Below, piece by piece: positions 1-5,797 of a DNA stretch of 6,344 nucleotides (position 1 is its first letter; every line of letters begins with the position of its first letter). The position numbers and the translations under genes were made by a program. The stretch is from Candidatus Omnitrophota bacterium. Lineage in GTDB: Bacteria; Omnitrophota; Gorgyraeia; Gygaellales; Profunditerraquicolaceae. Under the pieces are notes generated by a model, which was not told the DNA's origin, did no database searches, and worked only from the letters and a program-made list of their open reading frames with translations. Location of the stretch: positions 1 to 6,344 of the forward strand of contig VGKK01000065.1 in the NCBI GenBank assembly GCA_016867095.1, read 5' to 3'.

Positions 1-1
1 C

Positions 2-349
2 TGGGCTACTTACGCCATGCTTTTGGCGGTGGTCAGCCCTTTGGCGATGTTATTCAGCAATTATTTATTTAAGGGGGCGGTCATCGGTTTTAACCTGCCT
101 AGGATAACCGGCGTCTTGTTCAGTTTGACGAACATCACGGTTTTATTGTGGATGATTTTGAGCCTGAGCCTCATGCCGCCCAAGCCCAAGGACGTAAAGT
201 TCAGGGCGCGCATAAAAATAGTGACACAATGGCTGTTTATGCCCCTGGTGATGATTGCTATCGGCTCTACGCCTGCCCTGGATGCCCAGACCAGGCTTGC
301 CCTCGGCAAATACATGGCCTTTAGCTATACCGAGAAAAAGAGGAAATAA
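2..349 (+). CDS. Membrane glycosyltransferase (GT2-like), C-terminal fragment
   Basis: The gene enters from the left edge. Only its last 115 residues are present, read in frame from base 2 to the TAA at 347-349. Two or three hydrophobic segments are visible (roughly residues 5-25, 33-53 and 70-86), separated by a basic loop containing PPKPKDVKFRAR. The tail, from TPALDAQTRLALGKY to TEKKRK, resembles the C-terminus I associate with polytopic family 2 glycosyltransferases (processive, cellulose-synthase-like), where a DAQTRLmlGkyL-type motif follows the last membrane segment. The catalytic domain lies outside the window, so the activity cannot be confirmed. If the call is right, the protein makes or extends a surface polysaccharide at the inner membrane, in keeping with the Wzz/BY-kinase-like gene further right. 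The next gene starts 17 nt after the stop and is probably co-transcribed. An ATG at 17 is internal and should not be taken as the start. Confidence 0.55.
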   Translation, partial: WATYAMLLAVVSPLAMLFSNYLFKGAVIGFNLPRITGVLFSLTNITVLLWMILSLSLMPPKPKDVKFRARIKIVTQWLFMPLVMIAIGSTPALDAQTRLALGKYMAFSYTEKKRK

Positions 350-366
350 GGGATGGCGGTCTATTC

Positions 367-612
367 ATGAAGATAAAACTGAATTTATCCGCCGGCATCG
401 CGCAGCTGGAGGAAAGGTTGGCCGAGGCCATGGCGCGGGCAAAGAAACACCGCGCAGAGCTGATTGAAATATCTTACGGCACGCGCGAGGGCGAAACCAA
501 AAGGCGCATCCTGAATTTCCTGATGAAAAAAGAATACCGCGGCCTTTACAGCCGGCTGGTAAAGTCAAAAGAGGGCTGGGGCAGGATTTTTATCCACTTC
601 AGGTGGCGATAA
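367..612 (+). CDS. Small Smr-like domain protein, motifs degenerate
   Basis: This 81-residue protein has the length and rhythm of a stand-alone Smr (small MutS-related) domain: a first strand (residues 2-6), a long Lys/Glu/Ala-rich helix (10-29), a second strand (ELIEISYG, 31-38), a helix (43-54) and a final strand after a Gly-rich turn (EGWGRIFIHF, 69-78). Smr domains normally carry DLHG at the first strand, HGxG after the second and a GxGVTIV-like end. Here the matching places read LNLS, YGTREG and GWGRIFIHF. The fold is therefore plausible, but the histidine-containing motifs linked to nicking activity are gone. It starts 17 nt after the preceding stop with only a weak purine tract (AAGGGA, 348-353), so it probably depends on transcription from the upstream gene. 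The ATG at 353 is in another frame and stops after five codons. Assignment rests on pattern only. A small basic protein of unknown role is the alternative. Confidence 0.5.
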   Translation: MKIKLNLSAGIAQLEERLAEAMARAKKHRAELIEISYGTREGETKRRILNFLMKKEYRGLYSRLVKSKEGWGRIFIHFRWR

Positions 613-621
613 AATAAATTC

Positions 622-648
622 TTGCATTTTTTTAAATTAGTGTATAAT
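622..648 (+). promoter_or_regulatory. Sigma70-like promoter for the SpeD homologue
   Basis: A perfect TATAAT lies at 643-648, with a poor -35 candidate TTGCAT at 622-627 and a short 15-bp T/A-rich spacer. The -10 box ends seven bases before the ATG at 656, so transcription would begin at or within a base or two of the start codon. No Shine-Dalgarno sequence fits between them. Confidence 0.55.
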
Positions 649-655
649 TATAGGT

Positions 656-1099
656 ATGAAGAATATCCAGGTCTGCGATACCGAAGAAGCGTTTAAGGGC
701 CAGCTTGAAGCAGCGACGAAGAAAAAGGCCCCTTTCGGGTATGAATTATTGCTTGACCTTTATGACTGCAAGCCCGGCGCCTGCGACGATTTATCCCTTT
801 GCTATAAATTCCTGGATGAAGTGGTGGATTACCTGGAAATGGAAAAACAGGCGCCGCCGAATATCTTTTTTACCGACGGCAAGCGTTTCCCGGACAAGGC
901 CGGGCTTTCCGGATGGGCGCCGCTGGTGGACAGCTCGGTGGTCATTCATACCTTAAGCCCCAGGAATTATATCAGTATTGATATTTACTGCTGCAATGAA
1001 TTTGACGTGGAAAAGGCCAAGGCCTTTTCCAGCCGGTTTTTCTCTCCCAAACGCCTGGATGCCCAGTTTGTCCTGCGCGGCATTGATTATTATAAATAA
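656..1099 (+). CDS. Divergent pyruvoyl-type S-adenosylmethionine decarboxylase (SpeD/SpeH) homologue
   Basis: The family makes decarboxylated AdoMet for spermidine synthesis; the proenzyme self-cleaves at a serine to form a pyruvoyl cofactor. Aligned by eye to the Thermotoga maritima enzyme, IHT matches at residues 97-99 and the spacing around it is exact. Ser93 sits five residues before His98 (cleavage serine), Cys113 fifteen after it (catalytic Cys), and I-D is conserved at 108-109. FGYELLLDLYDC (27-38) matches the first strand of the family. Differences: the residue before the serine is Asp92 instead of Glu, Ser94 replaces His, and LSP replaces the conserved W-P-E after IHT, which I recall as helping bind the substrate nucleoside. 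At 147 residues it is slightly longer than the usual 120-130, with an N-terminal extension of about 20. No spermidine synthase gene is nearby. It is probably an active pyruvoyl decarboxylase, but substrate is uncertain; some SpeD homologues have been reported to decarboxylate arginine or ornithine. Its 3' end overlaps convergent ispH by 10 nt. Confidence 0.75.
   Translation: MKNIQVCDTEEAFKGQLEAATKKKAPFGYELLLDLYDCKPGACDDLSLCYKFLDEVVDYLEMEKQAPPNIFFTDGKRFPDKAGLSGWAPLVDSSVVIHTLSPRNYISIDIYCCNEFDVEKAKAFSSRFFSPKRLDAQFVLRGIDYYK
1008..1031. repeat. 24-bp palindrome inside the SpeD homologue gene
   Basis: Two perfect 11-base arms (TGGAAAAGGCC and its complement) flank a central AA. The palindrome codes for residues around EKAKAF near the 3' end of the gene, about 70 bp before the stop. 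It could form a cruciform or a hairpin in either transcript direction, or it may be a chance effect of codon choice. Confidence 0.6.
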
Positions 1100-1935
1100 G
1101 AAATAGCGGTCACTACTTTGTTTATCGTGGATTCAGGCGTGGAGGCCCCCGCGGTTATTCCTACCGTATCTAACGTATCTAATCCTTTAAACCAATCCTT
1201 CTTTAAATCCCTGCTGGATTGAATCCAATGGGTATTTTTATTCAGGGCCCGGGATATCTGGTATAGCCTTTTGGTGTTAGCGCTGGTTTTGGAGCCGATA
1301 ATAATCATCGCCTGATTGAGGCGCGGCATAATTTTTATCTCCGCCTGTTTTATCCGGGTCGGCAGGCAGACGGTATTAAAGAATTTAAATTCCTTAATCT
1401 TTGCCTTGAGCCGGGCGGCTATGGCTACGGCCATTTCCAGGTCCTGGGTTGACTGCACCAGCGCCGCGACCTTTTTTAGTTTCAGGATTTTTTTAAAGCC
1501 GATGCGTCGCGGGCTGTCTATTACTATCGCCTTATTTTTTAACTGGCCGCTGATGCCGTGGACCTCGTTGTGCTTTTTGTCTCCGATAACAATAATCCGG
1601 TAGCCCTTTTTTTCCATATCTTTGGCTATTTTATGGATTTGCCGGACCTTCGGGCAGGTAGCGTCTACAATCCTGTAGCCGTATTTACGCGCCTGCCGGA
1701 ATATCCTTGCCGGCGCTCCGTGCGCCCGGATTAAAAGAATTTTATTCCTGCCGTTACCGAGCCTTTTGATTTTCTTGATCCCGCGTTTTTCTATCTGCCT
1801 GACTGCCTCTTCATTATGCACGATATCGCCGAGCATATAGACCGGCTCTCCGGAAGCGGCGGTTTCCCGGGCAATATCCAGGGCGCGCTTTACCCCGAAG
1901 CAGAAACCCGCGGATTTAGCTAAATGGATTTTCAT
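1090..1935 (-). CDS. ispH: 4-hydroxy-3-methylbut-2-enyl diphosphate reductase (IspH/LytB)
   Basis: IspH is the last enzyme of the MEP pathway: a cytoplasmic [4Fe-4S] protein that reduces HMBPP to IPP and DMAPP. The 281 residues match normal length. The three cluster cysteines are present: Cys12 in AGFCFGVKRA, Cys94 in DATCPKV and Cys190 in NTVCLPT. Active-site residues follow: His40 (IVHN), His72 (RAHG), His122 and Glu124 in KKHNEVHG, Thr163 in QSTQ, GSKTSANTKRL (214-224) and the C-terminal GITAGASTPE (259-268). The usual T-x-x-R-Q after the third cysteine is TRIKQ here, a mild change. The start is the ATG at 1935, which gives the standard MKIxLAKxAGFCFG opening. There is no Shine-Dalgarno, but TATAAT ends seven bases upstream. 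It is transcribed divergently from the BY-kinase-like gene and converges on the SpeD homologue, so it is probably a single-gene unit. All the recognised catalytic residues are intact. Confidence 0.96.
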   Translation of the reverse strand: MKIHLAKSAGFCFGVKRALDIARETAASGEPVYMLGDIVHNEEAVRQIEKRGIKKIKRLGNGRNKILLIRAHGAPARIFRQARKYGYRIVDATCPKVRQIHKIAKDMEKKGYRIIVIGDKKHNEVHGISGQLKNKAIVIDSPRRIGFKKILKLKKVAALVQSTQDLEMAVAIAARLKAKIKEFKFFNTVCLPTRIKQAEIKIMPRLNQAMIIIGSKTSANTKRLYQISRALNKNTHWIQSSRDLKKDWFKGLDTLDTVGITAGASTPESTINKVVTAISYL

Positions 1936-1942
1936 AATTCAT

Positions 1943-1972
1943 ATTATACCTCTAATCAGGCGGCCAAGGCAA
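1943..1972 (-). promoter_or_regulatory. Sigma70-like promoter for ispH
   Basis: Read on the minus strand, TTGCCT (1972-1967) and a perfect TATAAT (1948-1943) are separated by 18 bp. The -10 box ends seven bases before the ispH ATG at 1935, the same distance as in the SpeD homologue promoter. A transcript from here would be leaderless or nearly so. The -35 box falls in the left arm of an inverted repeat. Confidence 0.6.
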
Positions 1973-1985
1973 GGCCTTGTTGCCT
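1967..1985. promoter_or_regulatory. Inverted repeat between divergent promoters, possible operator
   Basis: AGGCAA (1967-1972) and TTGCCT (1980-1985) are perfect inverted arms around a 7-nt centre. A second, overlapping palindrome, CAAGGCCTTG, occupies 1970-1979. The site covers the ispH -35 box and lies about 15 bp upstream of the -35 box of the opposite promoter, a natural place for a dimeric regulator to affect both genes. No regulator gene is in the window, so this is inference from position and symmetry. Confidence 0.35.
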
Positions 1986-1999
1986 CTATAAATTTTTGG

Positions 2000-2028
2000 T
2001 TGAATAGAGGGAAAAATTTTGCTATCAT
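2000..2028 (+). promoter_or_regulatory. Sigma70-like promoter for the Wzz/BY-kinase-like gene
   Basis: TTGAAT (2000-2005) and TATCAT (2023-2028) are separated by an ideal 17-bp spacer. The -10 box ends eight bases before the ATG at 2037. An overlapping TATACT at 2028-2033 is an alternative -10, but it would start transcription inside the gene. If the 17-bp pair is right, the mRNA begins at about 2035 and the earlier TTG codon at 2019 cannot be the start. Confidence 0.5.
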
Positions 2029-2036
2029 ATACTACT

Positions 2037-3317
2037 ATGTTGCCTAATCCTAAACTTAAAGAAGTAGCGCTTAAGGACTACCTTAAGGTGGTGAAAAAGC
2101 GGCTCTGGTTGGTCATCAGCCTGGCGGTGATTATCCCCCTGGCGGTTGCGGTCTATATTTTTCAGGCTCCGCCGGTGTACCGCTCCAGCGCGAGCGTCCT
2201 GGTAAAGGCCGCGCCGGGTAAATTTGAAAATCCGGCTGCGCGGGCCCTGGCAGAGAGCGTATTTGGCGCCCTGGATTTAAAGAGGGACCCGGATTTCCAT
2301 AAGGTCAAAGACCCCGTGGCCAAGCTCCAGCATCAGATTAAGATTGAGCACTTTAAGGAGAGCGGGATTATTTTAGTGCAGGTGGAAGATACGCAGGCCT
2401 ACCGGGCGGCGATTATTGCTAATGCCTGGGCTAAGGTATATAGCGGGCAAAACAATGCCGTTATCGTAGATGCGGCTAAGCCGCTCCCCGCGCCTATCAG
2501 GCCGCAAAAGGCAAAGAGCATAATCCTGGCAATTCTATTTTCTTTAATCGGCGCGATCGGCCTGGCTTTTCTCTGGGAGTACCTGGATTGCAGCATCCGT
2601 ACCGCCGAAGAAATCACTCTCTACCTTAATTTGCCTTTTTTGGGTTATATACCCGCGATTCAAGATAAACTTCATCCGGAAGAGAAAAATTTAATCTGCC
2701 ACGAGAGCCCCGAGTCCAACATCGCCGAATCTTTTCGCGCCGTGCGCACCGCCATGCTTTTTGCTTCTTCCCAGGATAAACCCTTAAAGACTATCGTGGT
2801 TACTTCGCCTGTTGGCAGGGAGGGAAAAAGTTTTGTCGCCGCTAATTTGGCGATTATCTTTTCCCATGCCAACGAGCGCGTGGCCTTATTGGAGCTGGCC
2901 AGGCCCAATTCGTCAGTATCCAGGACTTTTAATCTGGAGGAGAAACCAGGGGAAACTATTAAGCCTACTTTTGTCAGTAATCTTACTTTGGTTAGCCCGG
3001 GCGAGGTTCTTTCCGCGGATAAGGCGCGCTTACTGCTGGAAGAGTTAAAATCCAAGTTTGAGCGGATTATTATAGACGCCCCCGCGATATTAAAGGCGCA
3101 AGACTTGTCTTCGTTACTCAATGCCGGGGATGGAGTGGTCCTAGTAATCAGGGGCGCGCGCACTTGTTTAAGGGCGGCGCTGGCGGCAAAGGAGAAAATC
3201 TTTGGCGCCAAGGCCAGGATTATCGGCGCGGTATTGAATAATATTGAAGCGGGAAAAGAAGATGGATATTATTATAAACAAGTTAAACAGCGGGAACTCA
3301 AGAACAAAGAAGCCTGA
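2037..3317 (+). CDS. Wzz/BY-kinase-like polysaccharide co-polymerase with degenerate ATP site
   Basis: Proteins of this kind sit in the inner membrane and control chain length and export of capsule or exopolysaccharide. From the ATG at 2037 the protein has 426 residues. In order: a short cytoplasmic N-terminus, TM1 (about 23-43), a Wzz-type external domain of only about 115 residues (long coiled coil missing), the Pro-rich approach PAPIRPQ (151-157), TM2 (about 161-180), and a cytoplasmic P-loop domain (about 225-405) opening with ESFRAVRTAM. Walker A reads SPVGREGKS (257-265), with Arg in place of the usual Gly before EGKS. Walker A', normally a D-x-D within LLIDADLRRP, reads LLELARP (284-290) and has lost both aspartates. 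Walker B IIIDAP (344-349) is kept. A YYY cluster (411-413) lies near the C-terminus, where BY-kinases autophosphorylate. ATP binding is conceivable, but kinase activity is doubtful. A TTG at 2019 with AGAGGG upstream would add six residues. The htpX start follows after 51 nt. Confidence 0.8.
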   Translation: MLPNPKLKEVALKDYLKVVKKRLWLVISLAVIIPLAVAVYIFQAPPVYRSSASVLVKAAPGKFENPAARALAESVFGALDLKRDPDFHKVKDPVAKLQHQIKIEHFKESGIILVQVEDTQAYRAAIIANAWAKVYSGQNNAVIVDAAKPLPAPIRPQKAKSIILAILFSLIGAIGLAFLWEYLDCSIRTAEEITLYLNLPFLGYIPAIQDKLHPEEKNLICHESPESNIAESFRAVRTAMLFASSQDKPLKTIVVTSPVGREGKSFVAANLAIIFSHANERVALLELARPNSSVSRTFNLEEKPGETIKPTFVSNLTLVSPGEVLSADKARLLLEELKSKFERIIIDAPAILKAQDLSSLLNAGDGVVLVIRGARTCLRAALAAKEKIFGAKARIIGAVLNNIEAGKEDGYYYKQVKQRELKNKEA

Positions 3318-3350
3318 TGGCCCCGCGAATCCATTGGTTAAATTTACCCT

Positions 3351-3359
3351 GGAAGGAGG
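3351..3359 (+). promoter_or_regulatory. Strong Shine-Dalgarno for htpX
   Basis: GGAAGGAGG lies nine bases before the ATG at 3369 and is the only strong ribosome-binding site in the window. It fixes the htpX start over the next in-frame ATG at 3390, and contrasts with the promoter-adjacent starts of the other genes. Confidence 0.8.
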
Positions 3360-3368
3360 GAATAAGAG

Positions 3369-4322
3369 ATGTGGTTTTTAAAATTAAGGATGTGGCTTTT
3401 ATTGGCGGTGTTATTCGCGATAGTCTACGCGGTGATATCCTGGGTAAGTTATGCCGCGGGAATAAGTAATTTCTATTTTTATCTCGGGTTATCTTTGGTG
3501 CTGATGTTTATTCAGTATCTGGCGGGGCCGAAGCTGGTGGAGTGGACAATGCGGGTGAAATATGTCAAGAGAGAGGATTATCCGCAGCTGTACCAGATGG
3601 TGGAGAGTTTAGCGAACCGGGCGAATATCCCCGTGCCCCGGATAGGCGTGGCGCAAATCGCGCTTCCGAATGCCTTTGCCTTTGGCCGGACAGTCAGAGA
3701 CGGCCGGATTTGCGTGACAGAAGGGATCCTGAAATTATTAAACGAAGATGAATTAAGGGCGGTCCTGGGCCATGAATTAAGCCATTTAAAGAACCGCGAT
3801 GTCCTGACCATCACGCTGCTGTCGGTGATTCCGATGGTGATGTACCGCATTGCCTGGCAATTTTTATTTTATGGGCGCCGGCGCGACTCAAAAGGCGGCA
3901 GCACCGCGCTGGTCGGGTTAGCGGCGTTTTTATTCTATTTTATCACTAACCTGCTGGTGCTTTATGCCTCGCGCATCAGGGAGTATTTTGCCGACCGCGG
4001 CTCCGTGCTTTTGGGCAACCAGCCTTCGAGCCTGGCCTCCAGCCTTTATAAACTGGCATACGGGGCGGCGCGCACCAATAAAGAGTCTTTGAAGGAAGTG
4101 GAAGGCCTGAAGGCGTTCTTTGTGAACGACCCTTCGCAGGCGTTAAATGAAATCAGGGAATTAAAGTCGCTGGATTTGGATAAAAGCGGCACTATTGACG
4201 CCTCTGAACTGGAGCGGTTAAGGACAAAGGCCGTACATTTAGGTTTCGGAGATAAATTGTTGGAGGCGTTAAGCACGCACCCGAATATGCTAAAGCGCAT
4301 CAAGCAGCTTTCCACCTATTAA
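3369..4322 (+). CDS. htpX: HtpX-like M48 zinc metalloprotease with inserted EF-hand loop
   Basis: HtpX is an inner-membrane protease with a cytoplasmic zinc active site that degrades misfolded membrane proteins. The 317 residues show N-terminal membrane segments at about 8-26 and 34-52, the zinc motif HELSH (135-139, His135/Glu136/His139), hydrophobic stretches at about 144-160 and 180-200, and the third zinc ligand Glu205 in REYFADR. The end, STHPNMLKRIKQL (302-314), matches the family's FSTHPPxxxRIxxL finish. Between these, residues 269-280 form a complete 12-residue EF-hand loop: Asp269, Asp271, Ser273, Gly274, Thr275, Ile276, Asp277 and Glu280 fall at positions 1, 3, 5, 6, 7, 8, 9 and 12. 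Helices could flank it (IRELKSL and LERLRTK). The E. coli protein lacks this insertion as far as I recall. Calcium control of the protease is inferred only. The gene follows the BY-kinase-like gene by 51 nt and precedes lysS by 26 nt, probably in one operon. Confidence 0.93.
   Translation: MWFLKLRMWLLLAVLFAIVYAVISWVSYAAGISNFYFYLGLSLVLMFIQYLAGPKLVEWTMRVKYVKREDYPQLYQMVESLANRANIPVPRIGVAQIALPNAFAFGRTVRDGRICVTEGILKLLNEDELRAVLGHELSHLKNRDVLTITLLSVIPMVMYRIAWQFLFYGRRRDSKGGSTALVGLAAFLFYFITNLLVLYASRIREYFADRGSVLLGNQPSSLASSLYKLAYGAARTNKESLKEVEGLKAFFVNDPSQALNEIRELKSLDLDKSGTIDASELERLRTKAVHLGFGDKLLEALSTHPNMLKRIKQLSTY
4173..4208 (+). other. EF-hand calcium-binding loop coding segment within htpX
   Basis: These 36 bases encode the 12 loop residues 269-280 of the HtpX-like protein. 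Every canonical ligand position is filled (D-x-D-x-S-G-x-I-D-x-x-E), including the bidentate Glu at position 12 and the obligatory Gly at position 6. Only one loop is present, whereas EF-hands usually pair, so dimerisation or weak binding is possible. Confidence 0.8.
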
Positions 4323-4348
4323 GTAAAACTGAATTTAATGACAAGACT

Positions 4349-5797
4349 ATGGAATTAAATGAGATAATCCAACAAAGAAAGGCAAAATCCGCGGCGCTTG
4401 AGGCAAAAGGCGTAACTTTATACCCCAGCCAGGTGCCTGCGCATCTGGATATCTGCCAAGTACTTAGTGATTTTCAAGAGGGCAAAAAGGTAAGCCTTTG
4501 CGGCCGGATTATGGCCAAGCGTTCCCACGGCAAGGCGACCTTTATGGACATAAGGGATTCCACCGGAAAAATCCAGCTTTATCTTAAGGAGGATTTTATC
4601 GGCAAGGAGAATTTTTCCTTGCTGGAAAATTTAGATATCGCCGATATTATCAGCGCGCAGGGCGAACTTTTTAAGACGCACACGCAGGAGCCGAGCCTTA
4701 AGGTGGAGGAATGCCTGCTTTTAGCCAAGGCCCTGCGGCCCCTGCCGGAGAAGTGGCACGGCTTAAAAGATATAGACCTGCGTTACCGCCAGCGCTATTT
4801 AGACCTAGTTTCTAATGAAGAGGTCAGGAAGGTATTTTTGCTGCGCGCGCGGGCCATTAAAGCCATACGCAATTTTCTGGATGAACGGGGATTCCTGGAA
4901 GTAGAGACGCCGATGATGCATTATATCCCCGGCGGAGCAGCCGGCCGGCCGTTTAAGACGCACCATAATGAATACGATTTGGATTTATATTTAAGGATAG
5001 CCCCGGAACTTTATTTAAAACGCCTTTTAGTGGGCGGGCTCGGCCGGGTCTATGAGATTAACCGCTCTTTCCGCAACGAGGGCGTATCCACACGGCATAA
5101 TCCGGAATTTACCATGCTGGAGGCTTATTGCGCCTATGCCAATTATGAAGAGATGATGCGCCTGGCTGAGGAGCTGATTGTTTTCGTCAGCCGCGAGGTT
5201 TTGGGCGAGGTTAGCTTTGATTACCAGGCCAAGCGCGTGGATTTGACCCAGCCCTGGAAGCGGATTTCCTTTGCCGGGTTAGTCAAAGAGAAGTTTGATA
5301 TTTCCCCCGCTGATGAGGCCGAGGTTATGCTTGAGAAATTAAAGGCAAAAGGTTTTGCCAAGGACGCCGCGCGCCTGAGCCGTTCGCAGATCAGTAAGCT
5401 TATGGAAGATATTCTGGCAGAAGGCTTGAGCGCGAACCCCACGTTCGTGACGGATTATTTTACAAATCTCTGCCCCTTGGCCAAGGCCAGAAAAAATAAT
5501 TCCCTGATTTCCGAACGCTTTGAGCTGTACATCGGCGGGATAGAGGTAGGCAATGCCTATACGGAGTTAAACGACCCTCTGGAGCAGAAAAAACGTTTTG
5601 AAGAAGAGCTCCGGGAATTAAATAAGGACGAGAAAAAGACGCTGGATGAAGATTATGTCTTGGCGCTGGAGCATGGCCTGCCGCCGGCAGGCGGTTTGGG
5701 CATCGGCATAGACAGGCTGATTATGCTCCTGGCTAATCAGGCTTCCATCAGGGATGTGATTTTATTTCCATTATTGCGGCCTGAAAAAACTGTGTAA
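4349..5797 (+). CDS. lysS: Lysyl-tRNA synthetase, class II
   Basis: LysS charges tRNA-Lys with lysine in the cytoplasm. The 482 residues are full length for the bacterial class II enzyme. An N-terminal anticodon-binding OB-fold spans about 48-130 (VSLCGRIMAKRSHGKATFMDIRD and following). The catalytic domain contains motif 1 around GFLEVETPMM (181-190) with GGAAGRPF (195-202), motif 2 from RVYEINRSFRNEG to NPEFTMLE (233-258), the lysine-site region PTFVTDY (364-370) and GNAYTELNDP (401-410), and motif 3 GLGIGIDRL (449-457). No residue that I recognise as catalytic is missing. The start ATG gives the usual MELNEIIQQRKAK-like opening. No Shine-Dalgarno is evident in the 26 nt after htpX; a TTTAAT at 4334-4339 is the only promoter-like hint. 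The stop TAA and the last codons lie in the terminal repeat of the element at 5790-5937, which leaves a short non-conserved tail, KTV, after LFPLLRPE. Confidence 0.97.
   Translation: MELNEIIQQRKAKSAALEAKGVTLYPSQVPAHLDICQVLSDFQEGKKVSLCGRIMAKRSHGKATFMDIRDSTGKIQLYLKEDFIGKENFSLLENLDIADIISAQGELFKTHTQEPSLKVEECLLLAKALRPLPEKWHGLKDIDLRYRQRYLDLVSNEEVRKVFLLRARAIKAIRNFLDERGFLEVETPMMHYIPGGAAGRPFKTHHNEYDLDLYLRIAPELYLKRLLVGGLGRVYEINRSFRNEGVSTRHNPEFTMLEAYCAYANYEEMMRLAEELIVFVSREVLGEVSFDYQAKRVDLTQPWKRISFAGLVKEKFDISPADEAEVMLEKLKAKGFAKDAARLSRSQISKLMEDILAEGLSANPTFVTDYFTNLCPLAKARKNNSLISERFELYIGGIEVGNAYTELNDPLEQKKRFEEELRELNKDEKKTLDEDYVLALEHGLPPAGGLGIGIDRLIMLLANQASIRDVILFPLLRPEKTV

Noticed and set aside
353..370. 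ATG at 353 as start of the Smr-like gene
   Set aside because: It is in a different frame and reaches a stop after five codons.
1316..1603. 95-codon plus-strand frame inside ispH
   Set aside because: It is a shadow of the complete and conserved ispH on the other strand.
2019..2036. TTG codon at 2019 as start of the BY-kinase-like gene, with AGAGGG upstream
   Set aside because: It adds only six non-conserved residues and lies upstream of the transcript start predicted from the best-spaced promoter. It is not excluded if the promoter call is wrong.
2672..3211. 179-codon antisense open frame inside the BY-kinase-like gene
   Set aside because: It lies opposite a gene with clear domain structure, its translation is low-complexity Ser/Ala/Leu-rich with no recognisable domain, and no promoter or ribosome site precedes it.
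4323..4348. Separate promoter or lysine riboswitch before lysS
   Set aside because: The gap is only 26 nt, too short for a riboswitch. TTTAAT at 4334-4339 has no good -35 at normal spacing.
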